From JAZKHE01 sp040385525 (lineage in GTDB: Bacteria > Bacteroidota > Bacteroidia > UBA4408): 64,000 nt of DNA. Where the stretch lies: NCBI GenBank assembly GCA_040385525.1, contig JAZKHE010000005.1, positions 217,983-281,982 of the forward strand. The letters are read 5' to 3'. The translations under genes and the position numbers were made by a program. The notes beneath the pieces were generated by a model. The model was not told where the DNA came from, did not search any database, and saw only the letters and a program-made list of their open reading frames with translations. Every line of letters starts with the position of its first letter. The first letter of the stretch is position 1. Of the stretch, positions 17,330 to 26,221 are shown piece by piece.

Positions 17330-17734
17330 TTATTTAATAATTACACCTTTTTTATTAATGAGTGGAATTTGCACAAAGTTGGTTTCGCAAATGGATTCAG
17401 GCAAAAAAATAAATTTTTTGTCGTAAATATTTCCGTTCCATCTAAAGCTTACCCAATATTCGTTAGTTAACGAAAACACATCTTCAATTATAGGTTCAAT
17501 TTTTGAGAAATCTAAAGCTTCAATTTTTTCAATAAAATGGCGTAATGTACTCGATTTTTTATGGTCGCCATTAACTTCGCCATAACCTGTAGATGATACT
17601 AATACACCATCAATTGGCTCTTTTTTTAAGTTAAGAATGTAAACATTCCATTCCATTTCTTGCTCATTATTTAATTCATTAACAATGGCCACTCCAATAT
17701 CTTGTACTTTTAATTCAGGAATATCTTTTAACAT
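17330..17734 (-). CDS. Conserved hypothetical protein
   Basis: The protein has 134 residues, no signal peptide and no membrane segment. The pattern EWNVYILNLKKEPIDGVLVSSTGYG, then STLRHFIEKI and TNEYWVSFRWNGNIYDKKF, looks like a family of small beta-rich proteins in Bacteroidota with no firm function. It lies 2 bases after the serine hydrolase gene and 8 before the exonuclease gene, so it is part of the same transcript. I do not assign a function. Confidence 0.65.
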   Translation of the reverse strand: MLKDIPELKVQDIGVAIVNELNNEQEMEWNVYILNLKKEPIDGVLVSSTGYGEVNGDHKKSSTLRHFIEKIEALDFSKIEPIIEDVFSLTNEYWVSFRWNGNIYDKKFIFLPESICETNFVQIPLINKKGVIIK

Positions 17735-17736
17735 AA

Positions 17737-18903
17737 TTATTTTTCGTACATAACCAATGCAATATCTAAATACAAATAAATATCTTTTGGTGTTAATTTA
17801 CTATCTTTTGGTTTATCTCTTTTGTGACCTAAGCGGCAAACAATCATATTTAAATCAGGAATTACAAAAACATATTGTCCTAAAATTCCACGCATATAAA
17901 ACACATCATGATTTTTGTAATTAAGCATCCACCATTTGTATCCGTATCTTTTATTGGGTGTTCCATCATCTTCAACTAAATCAGCAGGAATGATAGATTC
18001 GTTAATATAAGAAGTGTCTATTAATTGTAAACCTTTCCAATTGCCTTTGTGCAAATATAAATTTCCAATTCTTGCAAAATCAGGAGCAGCGGCATTAAAG
18101 CAACAAAATGCTTTTTCATGACCATCTTCTTTATCTAAATTCCAAAGTGCGTTTGTTTTTGCTCCTATAACGTTCCATAGCTTTTCTTCTGCATATTTAC
18201 TCACGTTTTTACCAACTGCTTTTTCAATTAAAAAAGCTAATAACTGAGAGTCGCCACTTAAATATTTAAACACTTTACCGGGCTCGTCTTTAGCGTTATA
18301 TTTATAAGTTAATTGTTGTAAATCAGAGCCATAATATGCAGCGGCAGGGTAGGCTAACGGGTTTATATAATCTTCGTCAAAGTCCATGCCCGAACTCATT
18401 GTTAGAAGGTGTTTTATCGTAATTTCACTTTTTTTACCTTCTTTAAACTGTGGTAAAAAGTCGCTTATTTTTTGACTTACATCTTTTATTTTCCCTTCTT
18501 TAATGGCAATTCCTGTTAGTACACCAAGTATACTTTTAGCCATCGAAAAAGAATTGGATTGCGATTGATCTGAATACCCTTCCCAATATTCCTCAAATTT
18601 AACGGAATCATTTTTCGCAACAAAGTACGCAACAGTTTTGTAGTTTTTAAGTTCCTCGAGTAAACTATCAGGAATATTTTTTTTGTTATAATCGCTTGCG
18701 TTTACCCAAGCTTGGTAATTAGTAGCTTTAATTTCTCTATTGGCAAATATGTTTGATTCGTCAATAGCAGGACCACTTCTTCCTTTTAAATAGGTATTGG
18801 CAATGCCTTTGTATAAATACGTTTTTCCAGAAATAATAATGAGTAGATTTAACACCACTAATAATAGTAAAAACGCTAAGCCTATTTTTTTTAATATCTT
18901 CAT
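17737..18903 (-). CDS. Beta-lactamase-family serine hydrolase
   Basis: The 388-residue protein has one N-terminal membrane segment (about 9-26) and a class C beta-lactamase/DD-peptidase fold. The catalytic SxxK is SMAK (120-123) and the YxS motif is YLS (214-216). A GILGQ segment near the C-terminus stands where the KTG-like motif lies. Such proteins may be esterases, peptidases or amide hydrolases anchored outside the inner membrane. Nothing here points to antibiotic resistance. It is 19 bases after lipB. Confidence 0.85.
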   Translation of the reverse strand: MKILKKIGLAFLLLLVVLNLLIIISGKTYLYKGIANTYLKGRSGPAIDESNIFANREIKATNYQAWVNASDYNKKNIPDSLLEELKNYKTVAYFVAKNDSVKFEEYWEGYSDQSQSNSFSMAKSILGVLTGIAIKEGKIKDVSQKISDFLPQFKEGKKSEITIKHLLTMSSGMDFDEDYINPLAYPAAAYYGSDLQQLTYKYNAKDEPGKVFKYLSGDSQLLAFLIEKAVGKNVSKYAEEKLWNVIGAKTNALWNLDKEDGHEKAFCCFNAAAPDFARIGNLYLHKGNWKGLQLIDTSYINESIIPADLVEDDGTPNKRYGYKWWMLNYKNHDVFYMRGILGQYVFVIPDLNMIVCRLGHKRDKPKDSKLTPKDIYLYLDIALVMYEK

Positions 18904-18922
18904 GGTACTTTCTACGATATAT

Positions 18923-19645
18923 TTAGACTAAAGTTTTACTTACGTATTCAAATTCAAAAATCAATTTTAATTTTTCTTTTAAATTTTCTTCAACCTCTTT
19001 CAAATCAATTTTCTTTCCAATTTCTTTTTCAATAGAAGTTACAGCTTTGTCATCAATACCGCAAGGAACAATGTTTTTAAAATAACTTAAATCAGTATTC
19101 ACATTTAACGCTAATCCGTGCATGGTTACCCATCTACTACAACGCACGCCCATAGCACAAATTTTACGTGCTTTTGCAGGATTTTCTACATCTAACCAAA
19201 CTCCAGTAAAACCTGAGTAGCGTTCGCCTTTTAATCCATATTCAGCAATTGTTTGAATAACTGCTTCTTCTAAAAAACGTAAATATTTATGTATGTCAGT
19301 AAAAAAATTATCTAAATCAAAAATAGGATAGGCAACTAACTGTCCGGGGCCATGATAGGTAATATCTCCACCTCTGTTAATTTTATAAAAAGTAGCTTCT
19401 GCTTTGTTTAACTGCGATTGGTCAACCAACAAATTATCTTCACTACCGCTTTTTCCTAGCGTGTAAACGTGAGGATGTTCGCAAAAAAGTAAATAATTTG
19501 GTGTTGCTTTTTTTTCGTTTTCAGTTAATATTCTGTTTTCAGATTTTAATGCAATAATTTCTTGAAGCAGATTTTCTTGATAATCCCAAGCTTCTTTATA
19601 GTCTATTAAACCTAAGTTTCTAAATTCAACTTTTTTGTTTAGCAT
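18923..19645 (-). CDS. lipB: Octanoyl-[ACP]:protein octanoyltransferase LipB
   Basis: The 240-residue protein has the LipB signature RGGDITYHGPGQ (91-102), the catalytic Lys of KARKICAMGVR (about 161) and the catalytic Cys195 in IVPCGI. It moves octanoyl groups from acyl carrier protein to lipoyl domains, the first step of lipoate synthesis. lipA is not in the window. Its ATG overlaps the stop of the upstream isomerase gene in a TAATG junction, so they are translationally coupled. Confidence 0.94.
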   Translation of the reverse strand: MLNKKVEFRNLGLIDYKEAWDYQENLLQEIIALKSENRILTENEKKATPNYLLFCEHPHVYTLGKSGSEDNLLVDQSQLNKAEATFYKINRGGDITYHGPGQLVAYPIFDLDNFFTDIHKYLRFLEEAVIQTIAEYGLKGERYSGFTGVWLDVENPAKARKICAMGVRCSRWVTMHGLALNVNTDLSYFKNIVPCGIDDKAVTSIEKEIGKKIDLKEVEENLKEKLKLIFEFEYVSKTLV

Positions 19646-20628
19646 TAAAATTTCGACAATTCACCTTTTAAATGATTTATAATATTAACCTCTGTAGCAT
19701 CAATTCCTTTGTCGTCTGCAATGTAGCAGCTAATCCAATCGCCAATATGAACCATATAAATAGCTCTTTCTAAAGGCGTTTTTCCTTTAGAGAAAATTTC
19801 AATAATTGTTGATGTGTAATTTTTCCAAATATTTTTACAAATTTCTAAACGTTTAATTGTGCGTTCAAAATCATTCTCATATCTAAAAATTACAATTGCT
19901 AAATTTTCGTTTTTTTCTGTCCAGCCAACCAATTCATTGTGATTCATTTCTGGCAAAACATGATGCCAGCATAGCATTTTACTATTCTCATTTATTTGTT
20001 GGCGAAAACGTACAGAAACCCCTTCGGTATTGCCTAATGAGTATATTACTGGAATTTTATTTTTTATTTTTTGTGCTATATTTTTTGCTTCAGTTGTTAT
20101 AACATCACTCTCATTTTGAATTAAATTAGATGCACTAGTTAGTTGTGGTAAATAATCAGTCGCAATTAATTTATAAAAATGTAAAACATTTAAAAGTTGC
20201 GTTAACGAGTATCCTAAGCACGATCTTGGTGGCATTCCGCCAGGTATAACTGTATGATCAAGATTTTTTTCTTTGGCAATTTTAATCACTTCGCCGCCAG
20301 AAGCAACTACAACTATTTTACAATTTTTTTCAATTGCTTTATTTAAAACTGCTAATGTTTCTTCTGTGTTTCCTGAGTAAGAAGAAATAATTACTAAGGT
20401 ATTTTCATTTGCAAATTCAGGCAAAAAATAATCTTTACAAAGTGTAATTGGCGCTACACATTCTGCAGAAACTAATTCTGAAGCAATTGTTCCGCCTATT
20501 CCTGAGCCACCTAAACCCGCAATAATTATATTGTTTATTTTTTTATCGTAATTTGTGTACGTTGCTTTTTTAGCAATTTCAACTGCTTCGTTAAGTTGAT
20601 TCGAAAATCTCGCTACTAAATTCTTCAT
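19645..20628 (-). CDS. Bifunctional phosphoglucose/phosphomannose isomerase
   Basis: This is a SIS-domain sugar isomerase with the motif GLGGSGIGG near the N-terminus, a PPRSCLGYSL segment and a catalytic PEMNHNELVGW segment, as in the PGI/PMI family. It interconverts glucose-6-P or mannose-6-P with fructose-6-P. I start it at the ATG at 20628 (MKNLVARFSNQL, 327 residues), not at 20679. The 17 extra residues look non-native and overlap probable promoter sequence. It heads a minus-strand operon running through lipB. Confidence 0.85.
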   Translation of the reverse strand: MKNLVARFSNQLNEAVEIAKKATYTNYDKKINNIIIAGLGGSGIGGTIASELVSAECVAPITLCKDYFLPEFANENTLVIISSYSGNTEETLAVLNKAIEKNCKIVVVASGGEVIKIAKEKNLDHTVIPGGMPPRSCLGYSLTQLLNVLHFYKLIATDYLPQLTSASNLIQNESDVITTEAKNIAQKIKNKIPVIYSLGNTEGVSVRFRQQINENSKMLCWHHVLPEMNHNELVGWTEKNENLAIVIFRYENDFERTIKRLEICKNIWKNYTSTIIEIFSKGKTPLERAIYMVHIGDWISCYIADDKGIDATEVNIINHLKGELSKF

Positions 20629-20723
20629 TTTTGTTTTTAGTTTATCTTTTGTAAAAATAGCAAAAGCCTTACAAAACAAAAACTTTTTCTTTGTTTTTAA
20701 GTTTAATTCCTGTGTCTTGTCAA

Positions 20724-20760
20724 TTTGTTCTAAAAAGAGAGGGCATTTTTTTTATATTTG
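20724..20760 (+). promoter_or_regulatory. lysS promoter
   Basis: TTTG at 20724-20727 and TATATTTG at 20753-20760 fit the Bacteroidota promoter pattern, with a slightly long 25-base spacer. The -7 box lies 17 bases before the ATG at 20778, which rules out the upstream in-frame start at 20691. Confidence 0.6.
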
Positions 20761-20777
20761 CAAAAAACAATAGTAAT

Positions 20778-22298
20778 ATGAGTAACGAGTATAGCGAACA
20801 AGAGTTAATAAGAAGAAATTCGTTAGAAGAATTAAAAAAGTTGGGCATTGACCCTTATCCTGCTGAAACATTTGATGTAAATGTTAGTGCTGAAGATATT
20901 TTAGAAAACTACGAAAGAGATAAAATAGGATATAAAAGTGTATCAATTGCTGGTAGAATTATGACCCGTAGAATTATGGGAAACGCTTCGTTTGCTGAGA
21001 TTCAAGACCAATCAGCACGTATTCAAATTTATGTTCGTCGCGATGATATTTGTCCAACAGAAGATAAAACTTTATACAACACCGTTTTTAAAAAACTACT
21101 TGATATTGGCGATGTTATTGGTATAAAAGGATATGTTTTTACAACGCAAGTTGGTGAAATTAGTATACACGTTACCGAATTTAAGTTATTGAGTAAAGCT
21201 TTAAAACCATTACCAATTACTAAAATTGATGCCGATGGAAAAGTGTTTGATGCCGTTACTGATCCTGAATTTAGATACCGTCAGCGTTATGTTGATTTAA
21301 TTATTAATCCTGAAGTCAGAGATACTTTTGTTAAACGTTCTCAGCTCATCACATCGTTAAGAAACACATTTAATAAAAATGGATATTTAGAAGTAGAAAC
21401 GCCGATTTTACAAGCAATTCCAGGTGGTGCAGCTGCTCGTCCTTTTATTACACATCACAATGCTCTAGATATGCCTTTGTATTTGCGTATTGCGAATGAG
21501 TTGTATTTAAAACGTTTAATTGTTGGTGGATTTGATGGTGTTTATGAGTTCGCAAAAGATTTTAGAAACGAAGGAATGGATAGAACACACAATCCAGAGT
21601 TTACCGTTTTGGAAATTTATGTAGCTTACAAAGATTACAACTGGATGATGAATTTTACTGAGGAAATGATTGAGCGCGTAGCGCTTGATTTACATGGTAA
21701 AACAAAAGTTACTGTAGGCGATAAAGAAATTGATTTTCAACGTCCGTTTAAACGCGTTACCATGTACGATGCTATAAAAGAGCACACAGGTGTTGATATT
21801 AGCGGTATGGACGAAACTCAATTAAGAAAAGTTTGTAAGGATTTAGGAATACCAGTTGCAGATAGCATGGGTAAAGGAAAATTGATTGATGAAATTTTTG
21901 GTGAAAAATGCGAAGGAAATTACATTCAACCAACATTTATTACTGATTATCCTGTAGAGATGTCGCCACTTACAAAAAAACACAGAAACAAAGAAGGTTT
22001 AGTAGAGCGTTTTGAGTTAATGGTAAATGGTAAAGAAATTGCAAATGCTTATTCGGAATTAAACGATCCTATCGATCAGTTAGAAAGATTTGAAGAACAA
22101 CTAAAATTATCTCAAAAAGGTGATGACGAAGCAATGTTTATTGATCAAGATTTTGTGAGAGCATTAGAATACGGAATGCCTCCAACGGCTGGTTTAGGTA
22201 TTGGAATAGATAGATTAACTATGTTAATGACAAACTCACCTTCTATACAAGATGTATTGTTTTTTCCGCAAATGCGTCCTGAGAAAAAAACAGAATAA
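20778..22298 (+). CDS. lysS: Lysyl-tRNA synthetase, class II
   Basis: The 506-residue enzyme starts at MSNEYSEQELIRRNSLEELKKLG. An N-terminal OB-fold anticodon domain precedes the class II core. Motif 2 is FRNEGMDRTHNPEFT (about 262-276) and motif 3 is GLGIGIDRL (about 473). It charges tRNA-Lys. The frame extends upstream to 20691, but those 29 codons cover the promoter. A strong hairpin terminator follows the stop. Confidence 0.97.
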   Translation: MSNEYSEQELIRRNSLEELKKLGIDPYPAETFDVNVSAEDILENYERDKIGYKSVSIAGRIMTRRIMGNASFAEIQDQSARIQIYVRRDDICPTEDKTLYNTVFKKLLDIGDVIGIKGYVFTTQVGEISIHVTEFKLLSKALKPLPITKIDADGKVFDAVTDPEFRYRQRYVDLIINPEVRDTFVKRSQLITSLRNTFNKNGYLEVETPILQAIPGGAAARPFITHHNALDMPLYLRIANELYLKRLIVGGFDGVYEFAKDFRNEGMDRTHNPEFTVLEIYVAYKDYNWMMNFTEEMIERVALDLHGKTKVTVGDKEIDFQRPFKRVTMYDAIKEHTGVDISGMDETQLRKVCKDLGIPVADSMGKGKLIDEIFGEKCEGNYIQPTFITDYPVEMSPLTKKHRNKEGLVERFELMVNGKEIANAYSELNDPIDQLERFEEQLKLSQKGDDEAMFIDQDFVRALEYGMPPTAGLGIGIDRLTMLMTNSPSIQDVLFFPQMRPEKKTE

Positions 22299-22313
22299 CA
22301 AAATGTGTACAAT

Positions 22314-22344
22314 AAAAAAACCGACTATTTAAGTCGGTTTTTTT
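22314..22344. terminator. Bidirectional terminator between lysS and the Ala-rich protein
   Basis: CCGACT and AGTCGG pair around a 5-base loop and are flanked by A7 and T7 runs, so the hairpin can work for both converging genes. Confidence 0.9.
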
Positions 22345-22358
22345 ATGCTTGAATTTTT

Positions 22359-24179
22359 TTATTTACCTACCGTAAATCTATTAAACTGAATTTCTGTTAT
22401 TGATTTTTCATCCATAAAACAGTAAATTGCACCATATCGGTAAACTATTTTTTGATAAACAATAGTATCAACTCCTTTTACAATAGTTACTTTTTCAATT
22501 GTGCGTTTACCTTCATCAATGGTTTCTCTACTTGACGATTCAACATCGTTTTGTCTTTTATTTATAGATTCTGTAAATGCAATAGCATCAGATTTTGTTT
22601 TTCTAACTTCTTCTTCTAATTCAGCCTTTTTCTGTCTTCTTCTCTCTTCAGCTTCTTCGCGCATTTGAGCTGCTCTTTTAGCTTTTTCTTCATCTGTAGC
22701 AGCTAAAGATTTTTTAGCTTCTTCTGCTTCAGCTAAAGATTGGGCTCTTCGTTTTGCAGCTTCTTCTGCTGCTAACGCAGCTTTACGAGCACTTTCTTCT
22801 TTGTCGGCTTCAATTCCTTTTTTAGAAGTTTCAAGTTCTGCGGCTGCTAAAGCTTTTTTTCTAGCTTCCTCTGTTGCTGCCGATGCTGCTGCTTTTCTCG
22901 CATTTTCTTCGTCAACATTGGCACTTGCTTTTTTAGAGGCCTCTAACTCTGCTGCTGCTAATGCCGCTTTTTTTCTAGCTTCTTCATCTTGTGCAGATGA
23001 TGCTTTTTTTCTTGCATCTTCCTCTGCTGCTGCTAATGCTGCTTTCTTTTTAGCTTCTTCTTCCGCCGCTGCTGCCGATTTTTTCTTTGCTTCTTCTTCT
23101 GCCGCTGCTGCCGCTGCTGCTTTCTTTTTAGCTTCCGCTTCCGCTAATAATTCTGCTTTTTTCTTTGAATCTGATTCTGCTGCCGCTGCTGCCGCTGCTT
23201 TTTTAGCTTCTTCTTCGGCTGCTTTTGCTTTCGCTTTTGCTTCTGCTTCGGCAAGCGCTGCTGCCTTTTTACGTGCTTCTTCAGCTGCTGATGCTTCTGC
23301 TGCTTTTCGTTTTGCTTCAGCTTCCGCAGCAACCGCTGCTTTTTTTCTAGCTTCTTCCTCTGCTGCTAACTGGGCTGCTTTCTTTTTAGCTTCTTCTTCT
23401 GCGGCTTTAGCTTTTGCTTTTGCTTCTTCTGCCGCTTTAGCTTCAGCTAAACGTTTTGCTTCTGCTTCTGCTGCCGCTTTTGCCTTTGCTGCTTCTTCCG
23501 CAGCTTTTGCTTTTGCTTTAGCTTCTTCAGCTGCTTTCGTGTCTGCTAAACGCTTTGCTTCTGCTTCCTCAGCTGCTTTCTTTTTCGCAGCATCTTCTGC
23601 TGCTTTTGCCGCCGCTGCTGCTTGTCCTGCCGCCGCTTTATCTGCTGCTGCTTTTGCTAATTCTTCTTTTTTATGTTCTTCAGCTTTTTTCTCAACTTCT
23701 TTCATCGCTTCGGCTAAAGCGCTTTGTATACTTTTTGTATAATCTACATCATATTCAAATTCATTCGTATTGTTCGAAAAATTAATTTTTGCAACTGGCT
23801 GATTAAAGAAAACTGTATTTAATCCTTCATATTGTTTAAACAAACTAACATCAAATGCAAACGGAATAAATTCTTCCACTTCTCTTCCTGCAGGAATTTT
23901 TGTTGAAATTGTTACTCTTTTGGTTACGTAACCAGGTTTAGAGAAAGTAATAAGGTAAGTGTTGTTTAAGTCGAGTTCTAAATTAATTTTTTTGGTTTCT
24001 GTTAATGTTTGAAAAGGTTTTCCGTTTTTTTCAATTTTAACAGTTGCACCATCTAAATTTCCTTCTTCAATTTTAAAACGAACAGGCATAATTAGTTGCT
24101 GTTGTTGCGCATTTGCAACTTCTATACCGCTTAAAAATGCGAATAATAACAGGGCAATATATATGAATTTCGATTTCAA
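22359..24179 (-). CDS. Exported Ala/Lys/Glu-rich long-helix protein (TolA-like composition)
   Basis: The start is most likely the TTG at 24179, which gives a clean signal peptide (MKSKFIYIALLLFAFLSG...ANA). The longer TTG start at 24209 lies in the promoter box. Residues 25-130 after the signal form a beta-rich domain with a carboxypeptidase-regulatory-like pattern (GATVKIEKNGKPF, NNTYLITFSKPGYVTKRV). Residues from about 150 to 500 are almost only Ala, Lys and Glu with Arg, in units like AAEEEAKKKAA, expected to form one very long single alpha helix or coiled coil. A conserved short C-terminal domain follows (EKVTIVKGVDTIVYQKIVYR). It could span the periplasm like TolA, but there is no TonB/TolA C-terminal domain. 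Function unknown. Confidence 0.75.
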   Translation of the reverse strand: MKSKFIYIALLLFAFLSGIEVANAQQQQLIMPVRFKIEEGNLDGATVKIEKNGKPFQTLTETKKINLELDLNNTYLITFSKPGYVTKRVTISTKIPAGREVEEFIPFAFDVSLFKQYEGLNTVFFNQPVAKINFSNNTNEFEYDVDYTKSIQSALAEAMKEVEKKAEEHKKEELAKAAADKAAAGQAAAAAKAAEDAAKKKAAEEAEAKRLADTKAAEEAKAKAKAAEEAAKAKAAAEAEAKRLAEAKAAEEAKAKAKAAEEEAKKKAAQLAAEEEARKKAAVAAEAEAKRKAAEASAAEEARKKAAALAEAEAKAKAKAAEEEAKKAAAAAAAESDSKKKAELLAEAEAKKKAAAAAAAEEEAKKKSAAAAEEEAKKKAALAAAEEDARKKASSAQDEEARKKAALAAAELEASKKASANVDEENARKAAASAATEEARKKALAAAELETSKKGIEADKEESARKAALAAEEAAKRRAQSLAEAEEAKKSLAATDEEKAKRAAQMREEAEERRRQKKAELEEEVRKTKSDAIAFTESINKRQNDVESSSRETIDEGKRTIEKVTIVKGVDTIVYQKIVYRYGAIYCFMDEKSITEIQFNRFTVGK

Positions 24180-24206
24180 ATCTATAAACGATAAAATATA
24201 AGCTAC

Positions 24207-24241
24207 CAAAATTAAGCCAAATTTTTAAATGTTTGGCAAAA
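24207..24241 (-). promoter_or_regulatory. Minus-strand promoter of the Ala-rich protein
   Basis: On the minus strand TTTTG (24237-24241) and TAATTTTG (24207-24214) are 22 bases apart. The box covers the possible TTG start at 24209, which argues for translation from 24179. Confidence 0.5.
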
Positions 24242-24265
24242 TTATTGTTATTAGTTTTATATTTG
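24232..24265 (+). promoter_or_regulatory. Plus-strand promoter of the TPR protein
   Basis: TTTG at 24232-24235 and TATATTTG at 24258-24265 are 22 bases apart and lie 20 bases before the ATG at 24286. It overlaps the divergent promoter of the neighbouring gene. Confidence 0.6.
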
Positions 24266-24285
24266 AACAAATAATTATTTTAGCT

Positions 24286-24801
24286 ATGAAAAAATTTATT
24301 CTATTATCAGTACTTTCTTTTTGTCTTACTTTAACATCTGTTAAAGCGCAAGATGCTGCCGAGGCTTTATATAAGACTGGCGAAAAATTTGTATTATCTG
24401 GCGAGTTCGACAAAGCAATTCCTTATTTTGACCAAGCTTTGCAAGCTAATCCAAAACACAAAGCATCTCTATCTAGAAGAGGTTTTTGTAAAGTACAAGG
24501 TGGCGATTACAATGGAGCTATTGCCGATTATACTTTATTGATTGAAACTGAACCTAAAGAAAAGTTTGCGTACTTATCTAGAGGTAGCGCAAAAAACAAA
24601 TTAGAACAATACGATAGCGCTATCGAAGATTTTAATAAAGTTTTAGCTATAGATCCAAAAGATACTGAAGCTTTAAATAATAGAGGAGTGGCTAAAAAGA
24701 AAAAAGGAGATAAAGCAGGAGCTTGTGCCGATTGGACTGCCTCAAAAAAATTAGGTAATGGCGATGCTAAATTAATGTTAGACAATAATAAATGTAAATA
24801 A
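24286..24801 (+). CDS. Exported TPR-repeat protein
   Basis: The start at 24286 gives a signal peptide (MKKFILLSVLSFCLTLTSVKAQ); an upstream in-frame ATG lies in front of the promoter. The mature 150 residues are three to four tetratricopeptide repeats (GEFDKAIPYFDQALQANPKH, DYNGAIADYTLLIETEPKE, QYDSAIEDFNKVLAIDPKD). The tail GACADWTASKKLGNGDAKLMLDNNKC has a Cys pair and is much like the tail of the TPR protein at 63393. It is probably a periplasmic or surface protein-interaction module. One base separates it from the next gene. Confidence 0.8.
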   Translation: MKKFILLSVLSFCLTLTSVKAQDAAEALYKTGEKFVLSGEFDKAIPYFDQALQANPKHKASLSRRGFCKVQGGDYNGAIADYTLLIETEPKEKFAYLSRGSAKNKLEQYDSAIEDFNKVLAIDPKDTEALNNRGVAKKKKGDKAGACADWTASKKLGNGDAKLMLDNNKCK

Positions 24802-24802
24802 T

Positions 24803-25198
24803 ATGAAAATTTCGAAAAGTATTATAGTTGCAATTTTTGCAATTTCGTTAGGATTGTTTGGTTTTGTTGCTAAACAAGAAGTAGATTATGCCGAATTTGT
24901 TAAAAAACACGCAACCTATTGGGGACTAAAAGGAACTCAATGTGGTGATTATACTCCCGATTCTTACACTGTAGTTTTAAAAAACACAAGCAAAGACTTA
25001 TTGGATATAAAAATCGCTGTTCAAGAAAAAAGCAAAAAATGGAGATGCTTTAATCACGAAAGTGTAGCTTTTAACGATACAATTATAGGTTATGCTTGTA
25101 CAGGAAATGGAAAATACCTAAAATGGGTAAAAAAAGCGGGCGATAGAACAACCGTTTTTCCAACCGACCAAGAGGTAAATGACCAATACGCAAAATAA
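24803..25198 (+). CDS. Small exported hypothetical protein
   Basis: The protein has 131 residues with an N-terminal hydrophobic segment (about 6-22). The mature part has three or four Cys and a beta-rich pattern (DSYTVVLKNTSKDLLDIKIAVQEKSKKWRCF, then GYACTGNGKYLKWVKKAGD). It looks like a small secreted domain, but I do not recognise a family. It follows the TPR gene by one base and is probably in the same transcript. A terminator follows it. Confidence 0.65.
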   Translation: MKISKSIIVAIFAISLGLFGFVAKQEVDYAEFVKKHATYWGLKGTQCGDYTPDSYTVVLKNTSKDLLDIKIAVQEKSKKWRCFNHESVAFNDTIIGYACTGNGKYLKWVKKAGDRTTVFPTDQEVNDQYAK

Positions 25199-25218
25199 AA
25201 AGCAAAAATTTGAAGGTT

Positions 25219-25246
25219 AAAAGTCCCGATTTTGGGACTTTTTTCT
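25219..25246 (+). terminator. Rho-independent terminator
   Basis: AAAAGTCCC and GGGACTTTT pair around a 6-base loop, followed by a T run. Confidence 0.9.
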
Positions 25247-25272
25247 TTTTTCACAAATTAATTGTTTATAAT

Positions 25273-25303
25273 TTTGTTAGATTAAAATTTTGTATTACCT
25301 TCG
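25273..25303 (+). promoter_or_regulatory. Ribosomal protein operon promoter
   Basis: TTTG (25273-25276) and TACCTTCG (25296-25303) are 19 bases apart, giving a leader of about 50 bases before rplM. The TACCTTCGCA form is a variant of TAnnTTTG. Confidence 0.6.
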
Positions 25304-25358
25304 CAACCCCAAATTTAGGGAAATAAGGATTTGTTATAGTAAAAAAAACTAATCAAAA

Positions 25359-25814
25359 GTGGATACTTTAAGTTACAAAACAGTTTCAGCCAATGCGGCA
25401 ACTGTAAAAAAAGAGTGGGTTGTTATTGATGCTCAAAACGAAGTTTTAGGTAGATTATCTTCTATTACTGCGAAATTGCTAAGAGGCAAATACAAAACTA
25501 ACTTTACACCTCATGTTGATTGTGGTGATAATGTAGTTATTATTAACGCTGAAAAAGTAAAATTAACAGGCAATAAAATGGATGATAAAACTTATGTTCG
25601 CCATACAGGTTACCCTGGTGGTCAACGTTTTACTTCTCCAAAAGAGTTGTTAGCTAAACACCCAGAGCGTATTTTAGAAATGGCTATCAGAAGAATGTTG
25701 CCAAAAACTAAATTAGGAAGTGCTTTATACAAAAACTTGCACGTTTACGCAGGTGCTGCTCATCCTCATGAGGCTCAACAACCTAAACAAGTTAATATAA
25801 ATAATATCAAATAA
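25359..25814 (+). CDS. rplM: 50S ribosomal protein L13
   Basis: The 151-residue protein matches L13 (KEWVVIDAQNEVLGRLSS, then GDNVVIINAEKVKLTGNK and HTGYPGG). The start codon is GTG at 25359; the protein begins MDTLSYKTVSANAATVKK, as is usual for Bacteroidota L13. It binds 23S rRNA early in 50S assembly. It heads the operon rplM-rpsI-rpsB-tsf, five bases before rpsI. Confidence 0.97.
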   Translation: MDTLSYKTVSANAATVKKEWVVIDAQNEVLGRLSSITAKLLRGKYKTNFTPHVDCGDNVVIINAEKVKLTGNKMDDKTYVRHTGYPGGQRFTSPKELLAKHPERILEMAIRRMLPKTKLGSALYKNLHVYAGAAHPHEAQQPKQVNINNIK

Positions 25815-25819
25815 TTTCC

Positions 25820-26206
25820 ATGGAAGTAGTAAATACATCAGGAAGAAGAAAAACTGCAGTTGCAAGAATTTACATGCAAAGAGGTAACGGTACTATTACT
25901 GTTAACGAAAGAGCAGCTAACGAATATTTTCCAACAACTACATTGCAATATGTTGTAAACCAAGCTTTTGAAATTACAAAAACTGCTGGTCAATACGATA
26001 TTAAAGTTAATGTTGATGGTGGAGGTATTAACGGACAAGCAGAAGCAGTTCGTTTAGCTATATCTAAAGCATTATGCGAAATTAGTGCAGATAATCGTCC
26101 TTTATTAAAACCTTTTGGTTTGTTAACGCGTGATCCAAGAATGGTTGAGCGTAAAAAACCTGGTCAGAAAAAAGCACGTAAAAGATTTCAGTTTAGTAAA
26201 CGTTAA
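25820..26206 (+). CDS. rpsI: 30S ribosomal protein S9
   Basis: The 128-residue protein matches S9, with NTSGRRKTAVARIYMQRGNG at the start and the conserved basic tail KKPGQKKARKRFQFSKR, which reaches towards the P-site tRNA. Gene order after rplM is the normal one in bacteria. Confidence 0.97.
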   Translation: MEVVNTSGRRKTAVARIYMQRGNGTITVNERAANEYFPTTTLQYVVNQAFEITKTAGQYDIKVNVDGGGINGQAEAVRLAISKALCEISADNRPLLKPFGLLTRDPRMVERKKPGQKKARKRFQFSKR

Positions 26207-26221
26207 TCTTATAGAGAAATT

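Noticed and set aside
17737..18903. Antibiotic-resistance beta-lactamase
   Set aside because: The SxxK and YxS motifs are common to many serine hydrolases, and the membrane anchor and housekeeping context do not suggest resistance.
20691..20777. Longer N-terminus for lysS
   Set aside because: The added codons cover the promoter boxes and are not lysyl-tRNA synthetase-like; the ATG at 20778 is the proper start.
22801..23742. Long open frame antisense to the Ala-rich protein
   Set aside because: It mirrors the repetitive GCT/TTC codon use of the real gene and encodes only Ala/Phe/Ser runs. No promoter or start context supports it.
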